Source: Planctomycetes bacterium UBA2386
GTDB lineage: Bacteria; Planctomycetota; UBA1135; UBA2386
Reading direction: 5' to 3'
Length of the DNA stretch: 19,258 nucleotides
Assembly: GCA_002343845.1 (NCBI GenBank)
Contig: DDSQ01000164.1
Span: 42,508-61,765, forward strand
Shown: piece after piece, positions 1 to 7,376 of the stretch
How the letters are laid out: the number at the start of each line of letters is the position of its first letter
Position numbering within the stretch: position 1 is the stretch's first letter
Position numbers and translations under genes: made by a program
Notes under the pieces: generated by a model
Told to the model about the DNA's origin: nothing
What the model saw: only the letters and a program-made list of their open reading frames with translations
The model's database searches: none

Positions 1-40
1 CAGCCGATGCTGCGCGCGCCCTTCGGGGCAGGCAATCGAG

Positions 41-59
41 CGCCGGTCAGCGACCGGCG
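41..59 (-). terminator. Hairpin just after the HEAT-repeat gene, probable terminator
   Basis: A perfect 8-bp inverted repeat (CGCCGGTC / GACCGGCG) with a 3-nt loop (agc). It starts 4 nt beyond the TGA stop (66-64) of the minus-strand HEAT-repeat gene. There is no T-tract, so it is either a U-less intrinsic terminator or a 3'-end stabilising hairpin. The structure is seen directly; the role is inferred from position. Confidence 0.5.
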
Positions 60-63
60 GCGA

Positions 64-2133
64 TCACAGGATGTCGAGGATGCCCGTCGACTTGTTGGTC
101 AGCGTCTCCACCGATGCGCGGTAGTTGATGTTCTGACCGATCTTGCTGTTCCACGGCATCGGCTCCTTGTCGGCGATGCCGCCGAGCGCCACCGCCGCGA
201 ACGCCCGCGACAGCTCCTGCAGCTTGTCGTCGAACAGCATCTTCTTCAGCGGCGCGATCGTGCGCTGGTCGCCGATGAAGCCGAGTGCGGACGCGATGGC
301 CGACAGCTTGGCCAGGTTCGGCTCGCCGTCGGTCATCAGCTGCTGCAGCGTCTCGGCCACGCGCTTGTCGCCGAGTTTGCCGAGCGCGATCGCCGCCTGT
401 TGCAGCAGCTCGGTGCGGCGCACCGACTGCTTGACGACGTTGTTGATGTCCTCGATCGAGGCGGTGTCGTTCATCAGCGCGAGGCCGATGGCGAGATAGC
501 CGGCCATCTCTTCCTTCGCGACGTTGTCGAGCATGCGGCGGCGCATCTCGTCCGCGGCGTCACGTGCCTGGATCAGGCCGAGCGAGATCGCCAGAGCGCC
601 CGTCAGGCTCACGTTCTTGCCGTCCTTGAGCTCCTTGGTCAGGGTTTCGGCCAGCACGGAGTCTTCGTAGGGAACGCCGGTCTTCTTGGCTTCCTCGTGC
701 TTGAAGAACGTCAGCACGCCGAGCGCCAACGCGCACCACGGCTTCTGCTGGTCCTTGCTCGCCCGGTCGAACTCCTTCAGCAGGATGTCGCGGTTCTGCT
801 TGCCGCCGATCAGGCCGAGGCTCAGCAGCGCGAAGTTGCGGGTCTGGACGTCCTTGTGGTTGCCCCACAACTCGAACAGCAGCTTGCTGTACTTCGCGTC
901 CGTCGAGACCTTCTCGTCCTTGTCCTCGAACGGCTTGGCCAGGAGGCCGAGTGCTTGGGCGCACGACTGCGGGATGTAGATGCTCGAGCGCTTGACCTTG
1001 CCCTTCTCCTCCAGGTCGGCGGCGAACAGCTCCTTGAAGTGGTCGGCGCGATCGTGGTCGCGGCCGATCAGCTTGGCGATCGCCGTCGGGCAGTGCGACT
1101 GGATCAACTGCTCGCCCGAGCCGAGGCTCTTCATGTAGTACGACTCGAGTGCAGCCACCGCGTCGCCGAGCAGCGTCTTGGCGTCGTCGCTGGCGGTCCC
1201 GATGTTGAGGATCGACATCCCGTTGATGGCCGCGACCTTCAGGTTGCGGTTGCTGACCTGGTCGTTGGCGAGCACCTCCTTCATCGCCTCGAAGGCGCGA
1301 CGCTTGATCTTGACGTCGGTGGTCTTGTTGGCGGTGAGGCCAAGGCCGTAGAGCGAGAACGAGCGCGTGCGGTCGTCGACCGAGCCACCCGCCGCGGCGC
1401 GTCCCTTGTCCTTGTCGAGGGCGAGGCCGACCAGCAGGTCCATCTCGATCTCGCCGGCGATCGCCGCGATGCCGAGCGACAGCGCGGCCGTCTCACGCAC
1501 TTCCTGGTCCGCCTTCTTGAGGCGCGGAGTGAAGACGTCGATCAGTTTGAAGTCCGGGTGGTCGCGCCCGATCTTCGCCATGGCGACCATGCACGACGAG
1601 TTGATGTCGCGCTGTTCGGTGGAGTCGATCGCCTTCTTCAGCGCCGGCAGGATCTCGCCATTGATCTGCTCGTCGGTTGGCTTCAGCGAGTCCTTGGCGT
1701 CGTTGCGGCGCGTCGAGCCGAGGTAGAAGTCGTCGCTACCGGTCGTCGGACCGCCCGCCTGCACGGCATCCTTCAGGCGGATGAACGGGTCCTTGTTGAA
1801 CTCCCACCAGTAGTTCCAGGTGGTGAGGTCGTCTTCGATCTGGGCGCCACGGCCACCGGTCGTCGGACCGCGGCCGCCACCGGGGGCACCGGGGCCGCCC
1901 GTCGACGGGCCAGCCGGGCCGCCGGTCGCCGGACCGGACGGGGCCGGGGCGCTCGGGCCAGCAGGGCCGCCGGTCGTGGGCCCGGCAGGGCCGCCGGACT
2001 TGCCGCCGCCGCCGGGGCTCGGCGGGACGACGTCGCCCGGGCCGCGATACTGACCGCCGTGGGCATTGGCGGTCTCGGGCAGGAGCGCGAGCAGGCCCGC
2101 GCAGCAGAGACCAGAAAGCACGAACTTCTTCAT
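64..2133 (-). CDS. Secreted HEAT-repeat protein with Gly/Pro-rich linker
   Basis: A 689-residue protein of unknown function. Residues 1-24 form a signal peptide (KK after Met, a Leu/Ala/Cys-rich core, cleavage likely after the ANA at 22-24). Residues about 25-96 are a Gly/Pro-rich linker with repeated GGPAGP and GPTTGG units. The rest is a long run of paired helices with recurring ALSLG, ALGVL and IALGKLG patterns, typical of HEAT/armadillo repeats that act as protein-binding scaffolds; no catalytic motif was seen. The start at 2133 is supported by GGAG (2143-2140) 6 nt upstream and by the signal peptide; the frame stays open upstream to 2628, but that extension is Arg/Pro-rich and unlike a protein. 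It lies 179 bp downstream of the phosphatase gene on the same strand, so it may have its own promoter. It probably acts outside the cytoplasmic membrane. Confidence 0.85.
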   Translation of the reverse strand: MKKFVLSGLCCAGLLALLPETANAHGGQYRGPGDVVPPSPGGGGKSGGPAGPTTGGPAGPSAPAPSGPATGGPAGPSTGGPGAPGGGRGPTTGGRGAQIEDDLTTWNYWWEFNKDPFIRLKDAVQAGGPTTGSDDFYLGSTRRNDAKDSLKPTDEQINGEILPALKKAIDSTEQRDINSSCMVAMAKIGRDHPDFKLIDVFTPRLKKADQEVRETAALSLGIAAIAGEIEMDLLVGLALDKDKGRAAAGGSVDDRTRSFSLYGLGLTANKTTDVKIKRRAFEAMKEVLANDQVSNRNLKVAAINGMSILNIGTASDDAKTLLGDAVAALESYYMKSLGSGEQLIQSHCPTAIAKLIGRDHDRADHFKELFAADLEEKGKVKRSSIYIPQSCAQALGLLAKPFEDKDEKVSTDAKYSKLLFELWGNHKDVQTRNFALLSLGLIGGKQNRDILLKEFDRASKDQQKPWCALALGVLTFFKHEEAKKTGVPYEDSVLAETLTKELKDGKNVSLTGALAISLGLIQARDAADEMRRRMLDNVAKEEMAGYLAIGLALMNDTASIEDINNVVKQSVRRTELLQQAAIALGKLGDKRVAETLQQLMTDGEPNLAKLSAIASALGFIGDQRTIAPLKKMLFDDKLQELSRAFAAVALGGIADKEPMPWNSKIGQNINYRASVETLTNKSTGILDIL
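1846..1995 (-). repeat. Gly/Pro repeat-coding tract (GGPAGP units)
   Basis: This stretch encodes residues 47-96 of the secreted HEAT protein. GGPAGP occurs at residues 47, 55 and 71, with related GGPGAP and GPTTGG units, making a collagen-like but irregular low-complexity linker. The 16-nt sequence at 1855-1870 recurs exactly at 1738-1753, where it encodes a second GGPTTG about 35 residues further on. It is probably a flexible spacer between the exported N-terminus and the helical domain. Such tracts can vary in length between strains. Confidence 0.7.
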
Positions 2134-2139
2134 GAGCAG

Positions 2140-2143
2140 CTCC
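2140..2143 (-). promoter_or_regulatory. Ribosome binding site (GGAG) of the HEAT-repeat gene
   Basis: GGAG on the minus strand, 6 nt before the ATG at 2133. It matters because the frame stays open far upstream, and this site together with the signal peptide fixes the start. It is one of only two clear Shine-Dalgarno sites in the window. Confidence 0.6.
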
Positions 2144-2281
2144 GTGAGGAATGTCGAACGCGCCCCGTGGACGAGAGCGAGGGCTGGACCGGGTGCGCGG
2201 GCAATGTAGCCAAGACTGTTGCGGCGATGCAAAACCGGGACCAACCCTCTTTCGTGTTCCGGCAGCGACATCCCGGGGTTG

Positions 2282-2303
2282 GTTGTTACCCCACGGGAAC
2301 AAC
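2282..2303 (-). terminator. Hairpin after the phosphatase gene, possible terminator
   Basis: An inverted repeat of GTTGTT (2282-2287) with AACAAC (2298-2303), extended by CCC/GGG (2289-2291 and 2295-2297). This gives a 9-bp stem with one bulged A and a 3-nt loop. It lies about 9 nt past the TAA (2315-2313) of the phosphatase gene. GGGGT (2275-2279) can alternatively pair with ACCCC (2288-2292), so two mutually exclusive folds exist in the leader of the downstream HEAT gene. The structure is visible; termination or attenuation is inferred. Confidence 0.4.
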
Positions 2304-2312
2304 AACCGCCGG

Positions 2313-3128
2313 TTAGCGCCGCAGCAGCCGCAGCACGCCAGGGTGGACGTTCGGTGCGGCCGCCACCGAAGGGGTGTGCTCGATGGTCAGGTCGCGGAAC
2401 GGCAGGATCGCGCGGCCCGCCCAGTCCGTGAATCGGCCCCCGGCTTCGACGACGACCAGCCCCGCGGCGGCGAGGTCCCAGATGCGACCCTGCTCCTGGA
2501 CGTTGGCGTCCAACCGGCCGCAGGCCACGTCGGCGAGTTGGGTGACCGTGCTGCCGAGCGTGCGGATGCGTCCGCCGCGGCGTTGCAGGCGCGCCAGGAA
2601 GGCGAGCCGCTGCTGGCCGCGGAACCACTGGCAGCCCAGCATCGCCCCATCGTCGAGGCGGCCGTCCGGGATGCGCAGCCGGCGCCCCGCGCGTCGCGCC
2701 CCGCCGCCGAGCACCGCGTCGTAGGTGGCGTTCTCCGGCGCGCAGTGGATGGCGGCGAGCACCGGCTGGCCGCGATGCAGCAGGGCGACGGCGACGGCGA
2801 AGTGATGGAGTTCGCGCGCGAAGTTGCTGGTGCCGTCGATCGGGTCGACCACCCAGAGCAGGGGCCGGTCCAACTCGCGCGGGGCGGATTCCTCGCCGAG
2901 GAACCCCGCCTCGGGCAGCAGCCTCGTCAGGGCCCGGCGCAGCCAGGCTTCCGTGCGCACGTCCACCGCGGTGACGAAGTCCCCGAGGCCTTTGCGCGCG
3001 ACGTCGGCCGGGCGCACCCGCTGCTGCGCGCGCGCAATCCGCAGGCCCGCGGCGCTGACGAGGGCGAGCACCGGAACACGCAGGCGCTTCGCCGTCCGCA
3101 CGGCGGCGATCCGATCAGGGGCACTCAT
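2313..3128 (-). CDS. Inositol monophosphatase family protein
   Basis: A 271-residue protein, the usual size for the IMPase/FIG superfamily of Mg-dependent phosphomonoesterases (inositol-1-phosphate, histidinol-phosphate, PAP/CysQ or fructose-1,6-bisphosphate type). The complete metal site is present: GEES with E79, DPIDGTSNF with D95 and D98, and WDLAAAGLVVVEAGG with D218. GDFVTAVD (49-56) matches the N-terminal family motif. The enzyme is cytosolic, as no signal peptide is seen. Substrate cannot be fixed from sequence; in Actinobacteria and Planctomycetota such genes often act as inositol or histidinol phosphatases. The start at 3128 gives a family-like N-terminus. A longer version from 3245 would add 39 unrelated Ser/Arg-rich residues and overlap the divergent lipoprotein start, so I rejected it. 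No Shine-Dalgarno site is seen. Confidence 0.9.
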   Translation of the reverse strand: MSAPDRIAAVRTAKRLRVPVLALVSAAGLRIARAQQRVRPADVARKGLGDFVTAVDVRTEAWLRRALTRLLPEAGFLGEESAPRELDRPLLWVVDPIDGTSNFARELHHFAVAVALLHRGQPVLAAIHCAPENATYDAVLGGGARRAGRRLRIPDGRLDDGAMLGCQWFRGQQRLAFLARLQRRGGRIRTLGSTVTQLADVACGRLDANVQEQGRIWDLAAAGLVVVEAGGRFTDWAGRAILPFRDLTIEHTPSVAAAPNVHPGVLRLLRR

Positions 3129-3204
3129 CGAGGCCGCATCGTCGGTGGCGCGTGATGCCACGCAAGGGGCAGGTCGCGCGGAGGACGATTGCCGGAGATC
3201 GCGC

Positions 3205-3233
3205 GTGTCGCGCCCAGCAGCGCTTGCTACAAC
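3205..3233 (+). promoter_or_regulatory. Candidate promoter of the five-gene operon
   Basis: A -10-like TACAAC (3228-3233, 4 of 6 matches to TATAAT) lies 10 nt before the ATG at 3244, with a weak -35-like GTGTCG 17 nt upstream. No Shine-Dalgarno site precedes the ATG, so the transcript leader would be only a few nucleotides. The 115-bp divergent gap (3129-3243) also holds a 5-bp hairpin (GCGTG at 3150-3154 with CACGC at 3159-3163). The promoter is a weak match and is offered as a guess. Confidence 0.25.
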
Positions 3234-3243
3234 GCCGACGCGC

Positions 3244-4371
3244 ATGGCTCACGTCGTGTCCTCGCCTTTGCCCGCCCGTGCCGTGGTCGGGGCGATGTTC
3301 GTCGTCGCCGTGGCCGGCTGCGTGAGTCGGCCCGAACCGGCGACCCGGGCGTTCGCGCGCGTCGAAGCGGCGCCGAGCCCAGCCCCGGCGGCCGTGCCCG
3401 ACGCGCCGCGCGCTGCCAGCCGCGGCTCCGAAGAGCTGGCGCCGGTGGGCGAGCGCGAGTTGCGCGAGGCGTTCGCGGCAGCGCCCGACCTCGACCAGCC
3501 GGCCCACGAACTCGCCGCGTTCCTCGCCGCCGACGAACGGCACGCCGAGGCCCTGGTCGTCGTCGAACTGGCGTTGCAGCGAGGCGGCGGCGAGTCGTTG
3601 CAGATCGTGCGCGCCGGCCTGCTGCGTGATCTTGGCCAACGGCACGAAGCACTCGCCACGCTCGAGGCGCTGCTCGCGGCGGGGGCCGATCTGCATCCGG
3701 GCCTGCGGCTCGAAGTCGCCGAACTGGCCTGGCTCGAAGGCCAGGACGAAGCGGCGCGTCGCATCGTCGCCGAACTGCAGGCAGCCCCGGGGCATGCCGC
3801 CTGGCTCCACGCAGCCCCCGTCGAGGCGCGGCGACTGCTGGCGGCGATCGCCGCGGGCGATGGCGTGCACCGCATGCGCGTTCGCGACCTGCTCGGCAAC
3901 CTGCGCGGTGCGCCGCTGGCGAGCGAACGGATCGCCGCGCTCGAGCGCCTGCTCGACCAATCGGGTCTCGACCCGACGGCGTACGACGCGGTGGCCGAGC
4001 ACGCGCTCACGATCGCACTGCACGACGCCTCGCCGGCCGTGCGCGCGAGCGCCGTGCGCGGCGCACCCGAACGGAACGGCCTTGCAGCCGATGCGTGCGC
4101 GGTGGGGCTCGCCGACACCGACGCGCTGGTGCGCACCGTCGCCTCGGAACGCGCGGCTGCGGTGCTCGCTGGCGACGCGCTGCCGGCTCTGGTCGCTGCC
4201 TTGGCCGTCGAAACCGACGCCGCGGCCTTCGGAGCGCTGCACGCAGTCGTGCGGCGGTGGTTGCCGGCGCTGGCACCGCTGCCCGCCGGGGCTGCCGCGG
4301 ACGCCGAAGTTCGCGCGCAGGCGATCGCCGTCGTGCAGTCCCGCCTGGCGCGTCCCGCCAACGAGCCATGA
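3244..4371 (+). CDS. Lipoprotein with TPR-like and HEAT-like helices
   Basis: A 375-residue protein of unknown function. A lipoprotein signal peptide ends in a lipobox (VAVAGC, Cys26), so the mature protein should be anchored to a membrane by lipid. A Pro/Ala-rich spacer follows (27-66). Residues about 85-180 form helix pairs resembling TPR units (for example AAFLAADERHAEALVVVELA and LRDLGQRHEALATLEALL). Residues about 225-345 resemble HEAT repeats (DASPAVRASAVRGA, DTDALVRTVASERAAAV). No catalytic motif was seen, so it is probably a scaffold or binding protein. It is the first gene of the operon; its stop overlaps the next start (ATGA at 4368-4371). The start is chosen for the signal peptide, since the frame is open upstream but Arg-rich. 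No Shine-Dalgarno site is seen. Confidence 0.82.
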   Translation: MAHVVSSPLPARAVVGAMFVVAVAGCVSRPEPATRAFARVEAAPSPAPAAVPDAPRAASRGSEELAPVGERELREAFAAAPDLDQPAHELAAFLAADERHAEALVVVELALQRGGGESLQIVRAGLLRDLGQRHEALATLEALLAAGADLHPGLRLEVAELAWLEGQDEAARRIVAELQAAPGHAAWLHAAPVEARRLLAAIAAGDGVHRMRVRDLLGNLRGAPLASERIAALERLLDQSGLDPTAYDAVAEHALTIALHDASPAVRASAVRGAPERNGLAADACAVGLADTDALVRTVASERAAAVLAGDALPALVAALAVETDAAAFGALHAVVRRWLPALAPLPAGAAADAEVRAQAIAVVQSRLARPANEP

Positions 4372-5561
4372 TGCCCTTCTGCAGCAGACGACTTGCGTGT
4401 GCCGCGCTGACCGCCATCGTCGTCGGTTCGGGCGGCTGCACCGTCGCCGACAACCTCTCCGCCGGCGAGATCCTCGACGAGCTCGACGCGATCGTCACCG
4501 TGCGCCCTGCCGGCGCGGACACCAGCGTGCTCTATGCGTCGCGCGCCGAGGTCTCGCGATGGTTCGCGCGCACGTCGCTGCTGCTGTTGCCGATCCGCCC
4601 GGTGTTGGTGGTGATGCTCGGCGGTACGGCGAACGACGCGATCGCACTGCCGCGCGTGCACGTGCGCGAACTGCTGCGCGAACTGCCGGACGAGGTCGGC
4701 AGCGATCCCCTGCTGGCGGCGCTGGCGGCGTCGCGACTCGGATGGATCGCCGAGTACGAGCCCAACGCCCAGAGCCGCGTCGTCGCGATCGACGGCCTGG
4801 CCCGGATCGCGGTCGCGAGCGGGCTGCCGGTGTTCCAAGGCGACTTCGCCCGCCTTGGCGCGGTCGTCGATCCCGAGGCGTTCCTCGCCGCCAAGGCCGC
4901 CATCGCCATCGGCGCTCCGGCGGCCCGTGGTGCGGGTCCGTGGTCCGCGGCGGCGGCCGAGGCCTATGCGCGCGGGCTGACGTCGTTGACGGTGGCCCCG
5001 CTCGACAGCGGCGGCGGCCGACTGCGCCTGCTCGAAGAACTCACCGGCTTGTGGGTCGCCGAGGACGACGAGCGCGTGCTGCCGGCGGCCGAGGCGGCGG
5101 TGCGGACGGCGATGCAGTACGTCTTCGAAGGGGCCCTGCTGCGCATCGTGCAGGGGCGCGCGCCGGAGAACGTCGACCTGCGGCTGTGCGCGATGGAGCA
5201 CGTGCGCGCGTTCGGCGGGCCAGCGAGCGTGCCGTTGCTGCTGGCGGTCATGGCGAGCACCGCCGACGAGTTCGCGCGCGGGGAGAGCCGCTTCGACCCG
5301 GATCCGCTGGTGCAGCTGCGGCTGATCCACTTCTGCGGGCAACTGCGCGGCGATCTCGCGACGTCGACGGTGCGGTTGCCGGGCCGCGATGGGCTGCCGT
5401 TGTCGCCGGTCGACTTCCTGGCGAACACGATCTTGACCGGGCGCGAGCACTATTCGAAGCTGCGGTTGCCGGCGCTGGTGGCGCTGACCTGGTCGCTGCA
5501 GCGACCGCGACTGGATCCGGATCCGGCATGGGTTCGGGAGTGGCGGGCGCAGCGCCGATAG
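4368..5561 (+). CDS. Lipoprotein of unknown function
   Basis: A 397-residue protein with a lipobox signal peptide (GSGGC, Cys24). A second hydrophobic stretch at about 69-86 (TSLLLLPIRPVLVVMLGG) could be a membrane-associated helix or a buried strand. The remainder is mostly helical, with HEAT-like segments near 118-150 (SRVVAIDGLARIA) and about 268-300 (LCAMEHVRAFGGPASVPLLL). The C-terminus is Arg/Trp-rich. I do not recognise the family. The ATG at 4368 overlaps the TGA of the preceding lipoprotein gene by 4 bp, implying translational coupling; an in-frame ATG at 4371 is an equally possible start. The two coupled lipoproteins probably act together in the envelope. Confidence 0.82.
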   Translation: MMPFCSRRLACAALTAIVVGSGGCTVADNLSAGEILDELDAIVTVRPAGADTSVLYASRAEVSRWFARTSLLLLPIRPVLVVMLGGTANDAIALPRVHVRELLRELPDEVGSDPLLAALAASRLGWIAEYEPNAQSRVVAIDGLARIAVASGLPVFQGDFARLGAVVDPEAFLAAKAAIAIGAPAARGAGPWSAAAAEAYARGLTSLTVAPLDSGGGRLRLLEELTGLWVAEDDERVLPAAEAAVRTAMQYVFEGALLRIVQGRAPENVDLRLCAMEHVRAFGGPASVPLLLAVMASTADEFARGESRFDPDPLVQLRLIHFCGQLRGDLATSTVRLPGRDGLPLSPVDFLANTILTGREHYSKLRLPALVALTWSLQRPRLDPDPAWVREWRAQRR

Positions 5562-5573
5562 CCGGCGTCCCGC

Positions 5574-6140
5574 ATGCACACCCTCTGGTGCGACGAACCC
5601 ATCGCCTACGACGGCAGCCAACTGCGGGCGCACTGGTTGTTCGCCCGGTTCGGGCTCGTCGGCGACGCGTGCGTCGGCTTCCGCGGGCCGTGCGCGGTGC
5701 AGCGCGACGAGATCGCGGACCTGGCCGACGTCGACGGCCCAGGCATCGCCGCCAACGACATGGTGCACTTCGTCTGGGAGTCGTTTCGCGAGACGGATCT
5801 GCTGCTCGCCGTGCACCGGCAGCGGTTGTTCGCGGCCCAGGCCGCGGAGGTGCTGGCACGGCTCGGCGCCACCGCCGCCGTGCGCCGTGACGGCGACGAT
5901 CTGTGGGTCGGTGGTGGCAAGCTGTCGATCTCGATCGCGACGGTGAGCCCGGTGAGTTCGCTGCTGCACTTCGCGGTGAACGCCGCGCCGGGTGGTGCTC
6001 CGGTCGCGATCGCGACGCTCGCCGATCTCGGGATCTCGCCGCGGCGCTTCGGGGAAGCGCTGCTGGCCACCGCCGCCGCCGAACAGGCATCGATCGCCGA
6101 CGCGCGCGCGAAGGTGCGACCGAAAGGAGAGTGGCGGTGA
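5574..6140 (+). CDS. DUF366 family protein
   Basis: A 188-residue soluble protein that I recognise as DUF366, known mainly from archaea, cyanobacteria and scattered bacteria. The typical N-terminal block EPIAYDGSQLRAHW (8-21) is present, followed by FGLVGDACVGFRGPC and a DMVHFVWE segment. The C-terminal half holds KLSISIATVSPVSSLLHFAVN, another conserved part of the family. No function is established to my knowledge. The start codon lies 12 bp after the preceding stop, and the stop overlaps the next gene's GTG by 4 bp, so it sits firmly inside the operon. No signal peptide is seen, so it is cytosolic and may work with the kinase or the membrane protein downstream. Confidence 0.85.
   Translation: MHTLWCDEPIAYDGSQLRAHWLFARFGLVGDACVGFRGPCAVQRDEIADLADVDGPGIAANDMVHFVWESFRETDLLLAVHRQRLFAAQAAEVLARLGATAAVRRDGDDLWVGGGKLSISIATVSPVSSLLHFAVNAAPGGAPVAIATLADLGISPRRFGEALLATAAAEQASIADARAKVRPKGEWR
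6123..6130 (+). promoter_or_regulatory. Ribosome binding site (AAAGGAGA) selecting a GTG start
   Basis: A strong Shine-Dalgarno sequence 6 nt before the GTG at 6137. Another in-frame GTG at 6131 abuts this site and cannot use it, so the start of the membrane protein is 6137. This is the strongest Shine-Dalgarno in the window and lies inside the end of the DUF366 gene. Confidence 0.75.
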
Positions 6141-7363
6141 ACGGGCGCCTCGTCACGGGACTCAAGCTCGCGCTGGTCGCGGGCCTGATGTGGTACGTGT
6201 TCGGCAAGATCGACTTCGAGGATCGCCTGCGCTGGCGCGTCGGCGAGGACGTCGTCGCCGAGGAGATCATCGAGATCCAGGGGCCGTGGAAGCAGGACCC
6301 CGTCGCCTACGTGCGTCCGGGCGAGACCGAACGGCGGACCGCGTCGCGCGGCGACGCCGGCGAGGGGCGCACGCTGTCGGTCGACCCGGGCTTCCTGACC
6401 TACTGGCGGAGCCTCGATCCGCTGCTGTTCGCGCTCGGCGCACTCTGCTACTTCCTGACCGCGGGGATCGCGGGCGCGCGTTGGTGGTGGCTGCTGCGCG
6501 TGAACGGCACCGACGTGTCGTTGTTCGAGACGCTGCGATTCACCTGGATCGGCATCTTCTTCAACAACGTCGTTCCTGGTGCGACGGGCGGCGACATCGT
6601 GAAGGCGCTCTACATCATGAAGCGCTGCCCGGGCCATCGCGTCAACGTGCTGGTCTCGGTGATCGTCGACCGTGTGCTGGGGCTCGGCTCGTTGGCGCTG
6701 CTGGGGGCGGTGGTCGTGCTGTTCGCGCTCGACCGCTTCGGCGATCTGGCGCTCGCGATCTGGGGCGTCATCACCGGGGTCTTCCTGATCGGCGCGGTCG
6801 CGTTCAGCAAGCGCTTGCGCAGCCTGGTGCGGCTGAAGTGGGTGCTCGACCGGCTGCCGCACCGCATCGGGCACCTGCTGAAGCTCGTCGATCAGGCGGT
6901 GTTCTTCTATCGCGACCACAAGTGGGTGATCACCGCCAGCCTTCTCGCGGGCGTCGGCAACCACGTGATCGCGGTAGGCAGCGTGCTGTTGATCGGCGAG
7001 TCGCTCGGCGTTGGTCTGCCGCCGTTCGAGTACTTCGTGCTGATCCCGGTGATCAACATCGTCACCGCGTTGCCGATCGCACCGAACGGTTGGGGGCTTG
7101 GTGAGATGCTCTACCGGAGCCTGTTCGCCACCTATGGCAGCGTGCACCTGGCCGGGGTTCCCGAAGCCGTGGCCCGCTCGACGATGGGCACGCGCGGCGT
7201 GGCGCTGTCGGTGCTCTACCGCCTGCACGTGACCCTCTGGTCGCTGCTCGGCGGACTCCTGGTGCTCTTCGCCAAGGACCGCGTGACCAAGGCCGACATC
7301 GAGCGCGAGACCGCGATCGAGGAGGCCGACGGCGACATGGACCCGCCGGAACGGGCCGGCTAA
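6137..7363 (+). CDS. Flippase-like membrane protein (LPG-synthase-TM / YbhN family)
   Basis: A 408-residue polytopic membrane protein of the lysylphosphatidylglycerol-synthase transmembrane family (UPF0104/YbhN, also called flippase-like domain). Family marks are FFNNVVPGATGGDIVKALY (141-159) and the late PIAPNGWGLGEMLY (313-326). Hydrophobic segments are visible near 8-23, 93-113, 134-148, 170-197, 205-223, 263-288, 298-312 and 355-379. Between the first two lies a charged soluble segment (about 24-90), which is longer than I expect for the family. There is no cytosolic MprF aminoacyl-transferase domain, so lipid lysinylation is not implied; movement or handling of a lipid or lipid-linked sugar is the family-level inference. 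The GTG start overlaps the DUF366 stop by 4 bp, and the PfkB gene follows after 13 bp. The C-terminal tail is acidic. Confidence 0.88.
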   Translation: MNGRLVTGLKLALVAGLMWYVFGKIDFEDRLRWRVGEDVVAEEIIEIQGPWKQDPVAYVRPGETERRTASRGDAGEGRTLSVDPGFLTYWRSLDPLLFALGALCYFLTAGIAGARWWWLLRVNGTDVSLFETLRFTWIGIFFNNVVPGATGGDIVKALYIMKRCPGHRVNVLVSVIVDRVLGLGSLALLGAVVVLFALDRFGDLALAIWGVITGVFLIGAVAFSKRLRSLVRLKWVLDRLPHRIGHLLKLVDQAVFFYRDHKWVITASLLAGVGNHVIAVGSVLLIGESLGVGLPPFEYFVLIPVINIVTALPIAPNGWGLGEMLYRSLFATYGSVHLAGVPEAVARSTMGTRGVALSVLYRLHVTLWSLLGGLLVLFAKDRVTKADIERETAIEEADGDMDPPERAG

Positions 7364-7376
7364 CGTCCGCCGCCCC

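Noticed and set aside
7..2316. A 769-codon open frame on the plus strand opposite the HEAT-repeat gene
   Set aside because: The translation is an Arg/Gln/Leu-rich string without family features, typical of the antisense of a high-GC gene; the minus-strand reading has a signal peptide, ribosome binding site and HEAT repeats.
3129..3245. Longer N-terminus of the phosphatase starting at 3245
   Set aside because: The extra 39 residues are not family-like and would overlap the start of the divergent lipoprotein gene; the ATG at 3128 gives the usual length.
3249..5969. A 906-codon open frame on the minus strand across both lipoprotein genes
   Set aside because: The product is low-complexity (Arg/Gln/Ser/Ala) with no motif, and the plus-strand genes have lipoboxes and overlapping stop-start junctions.
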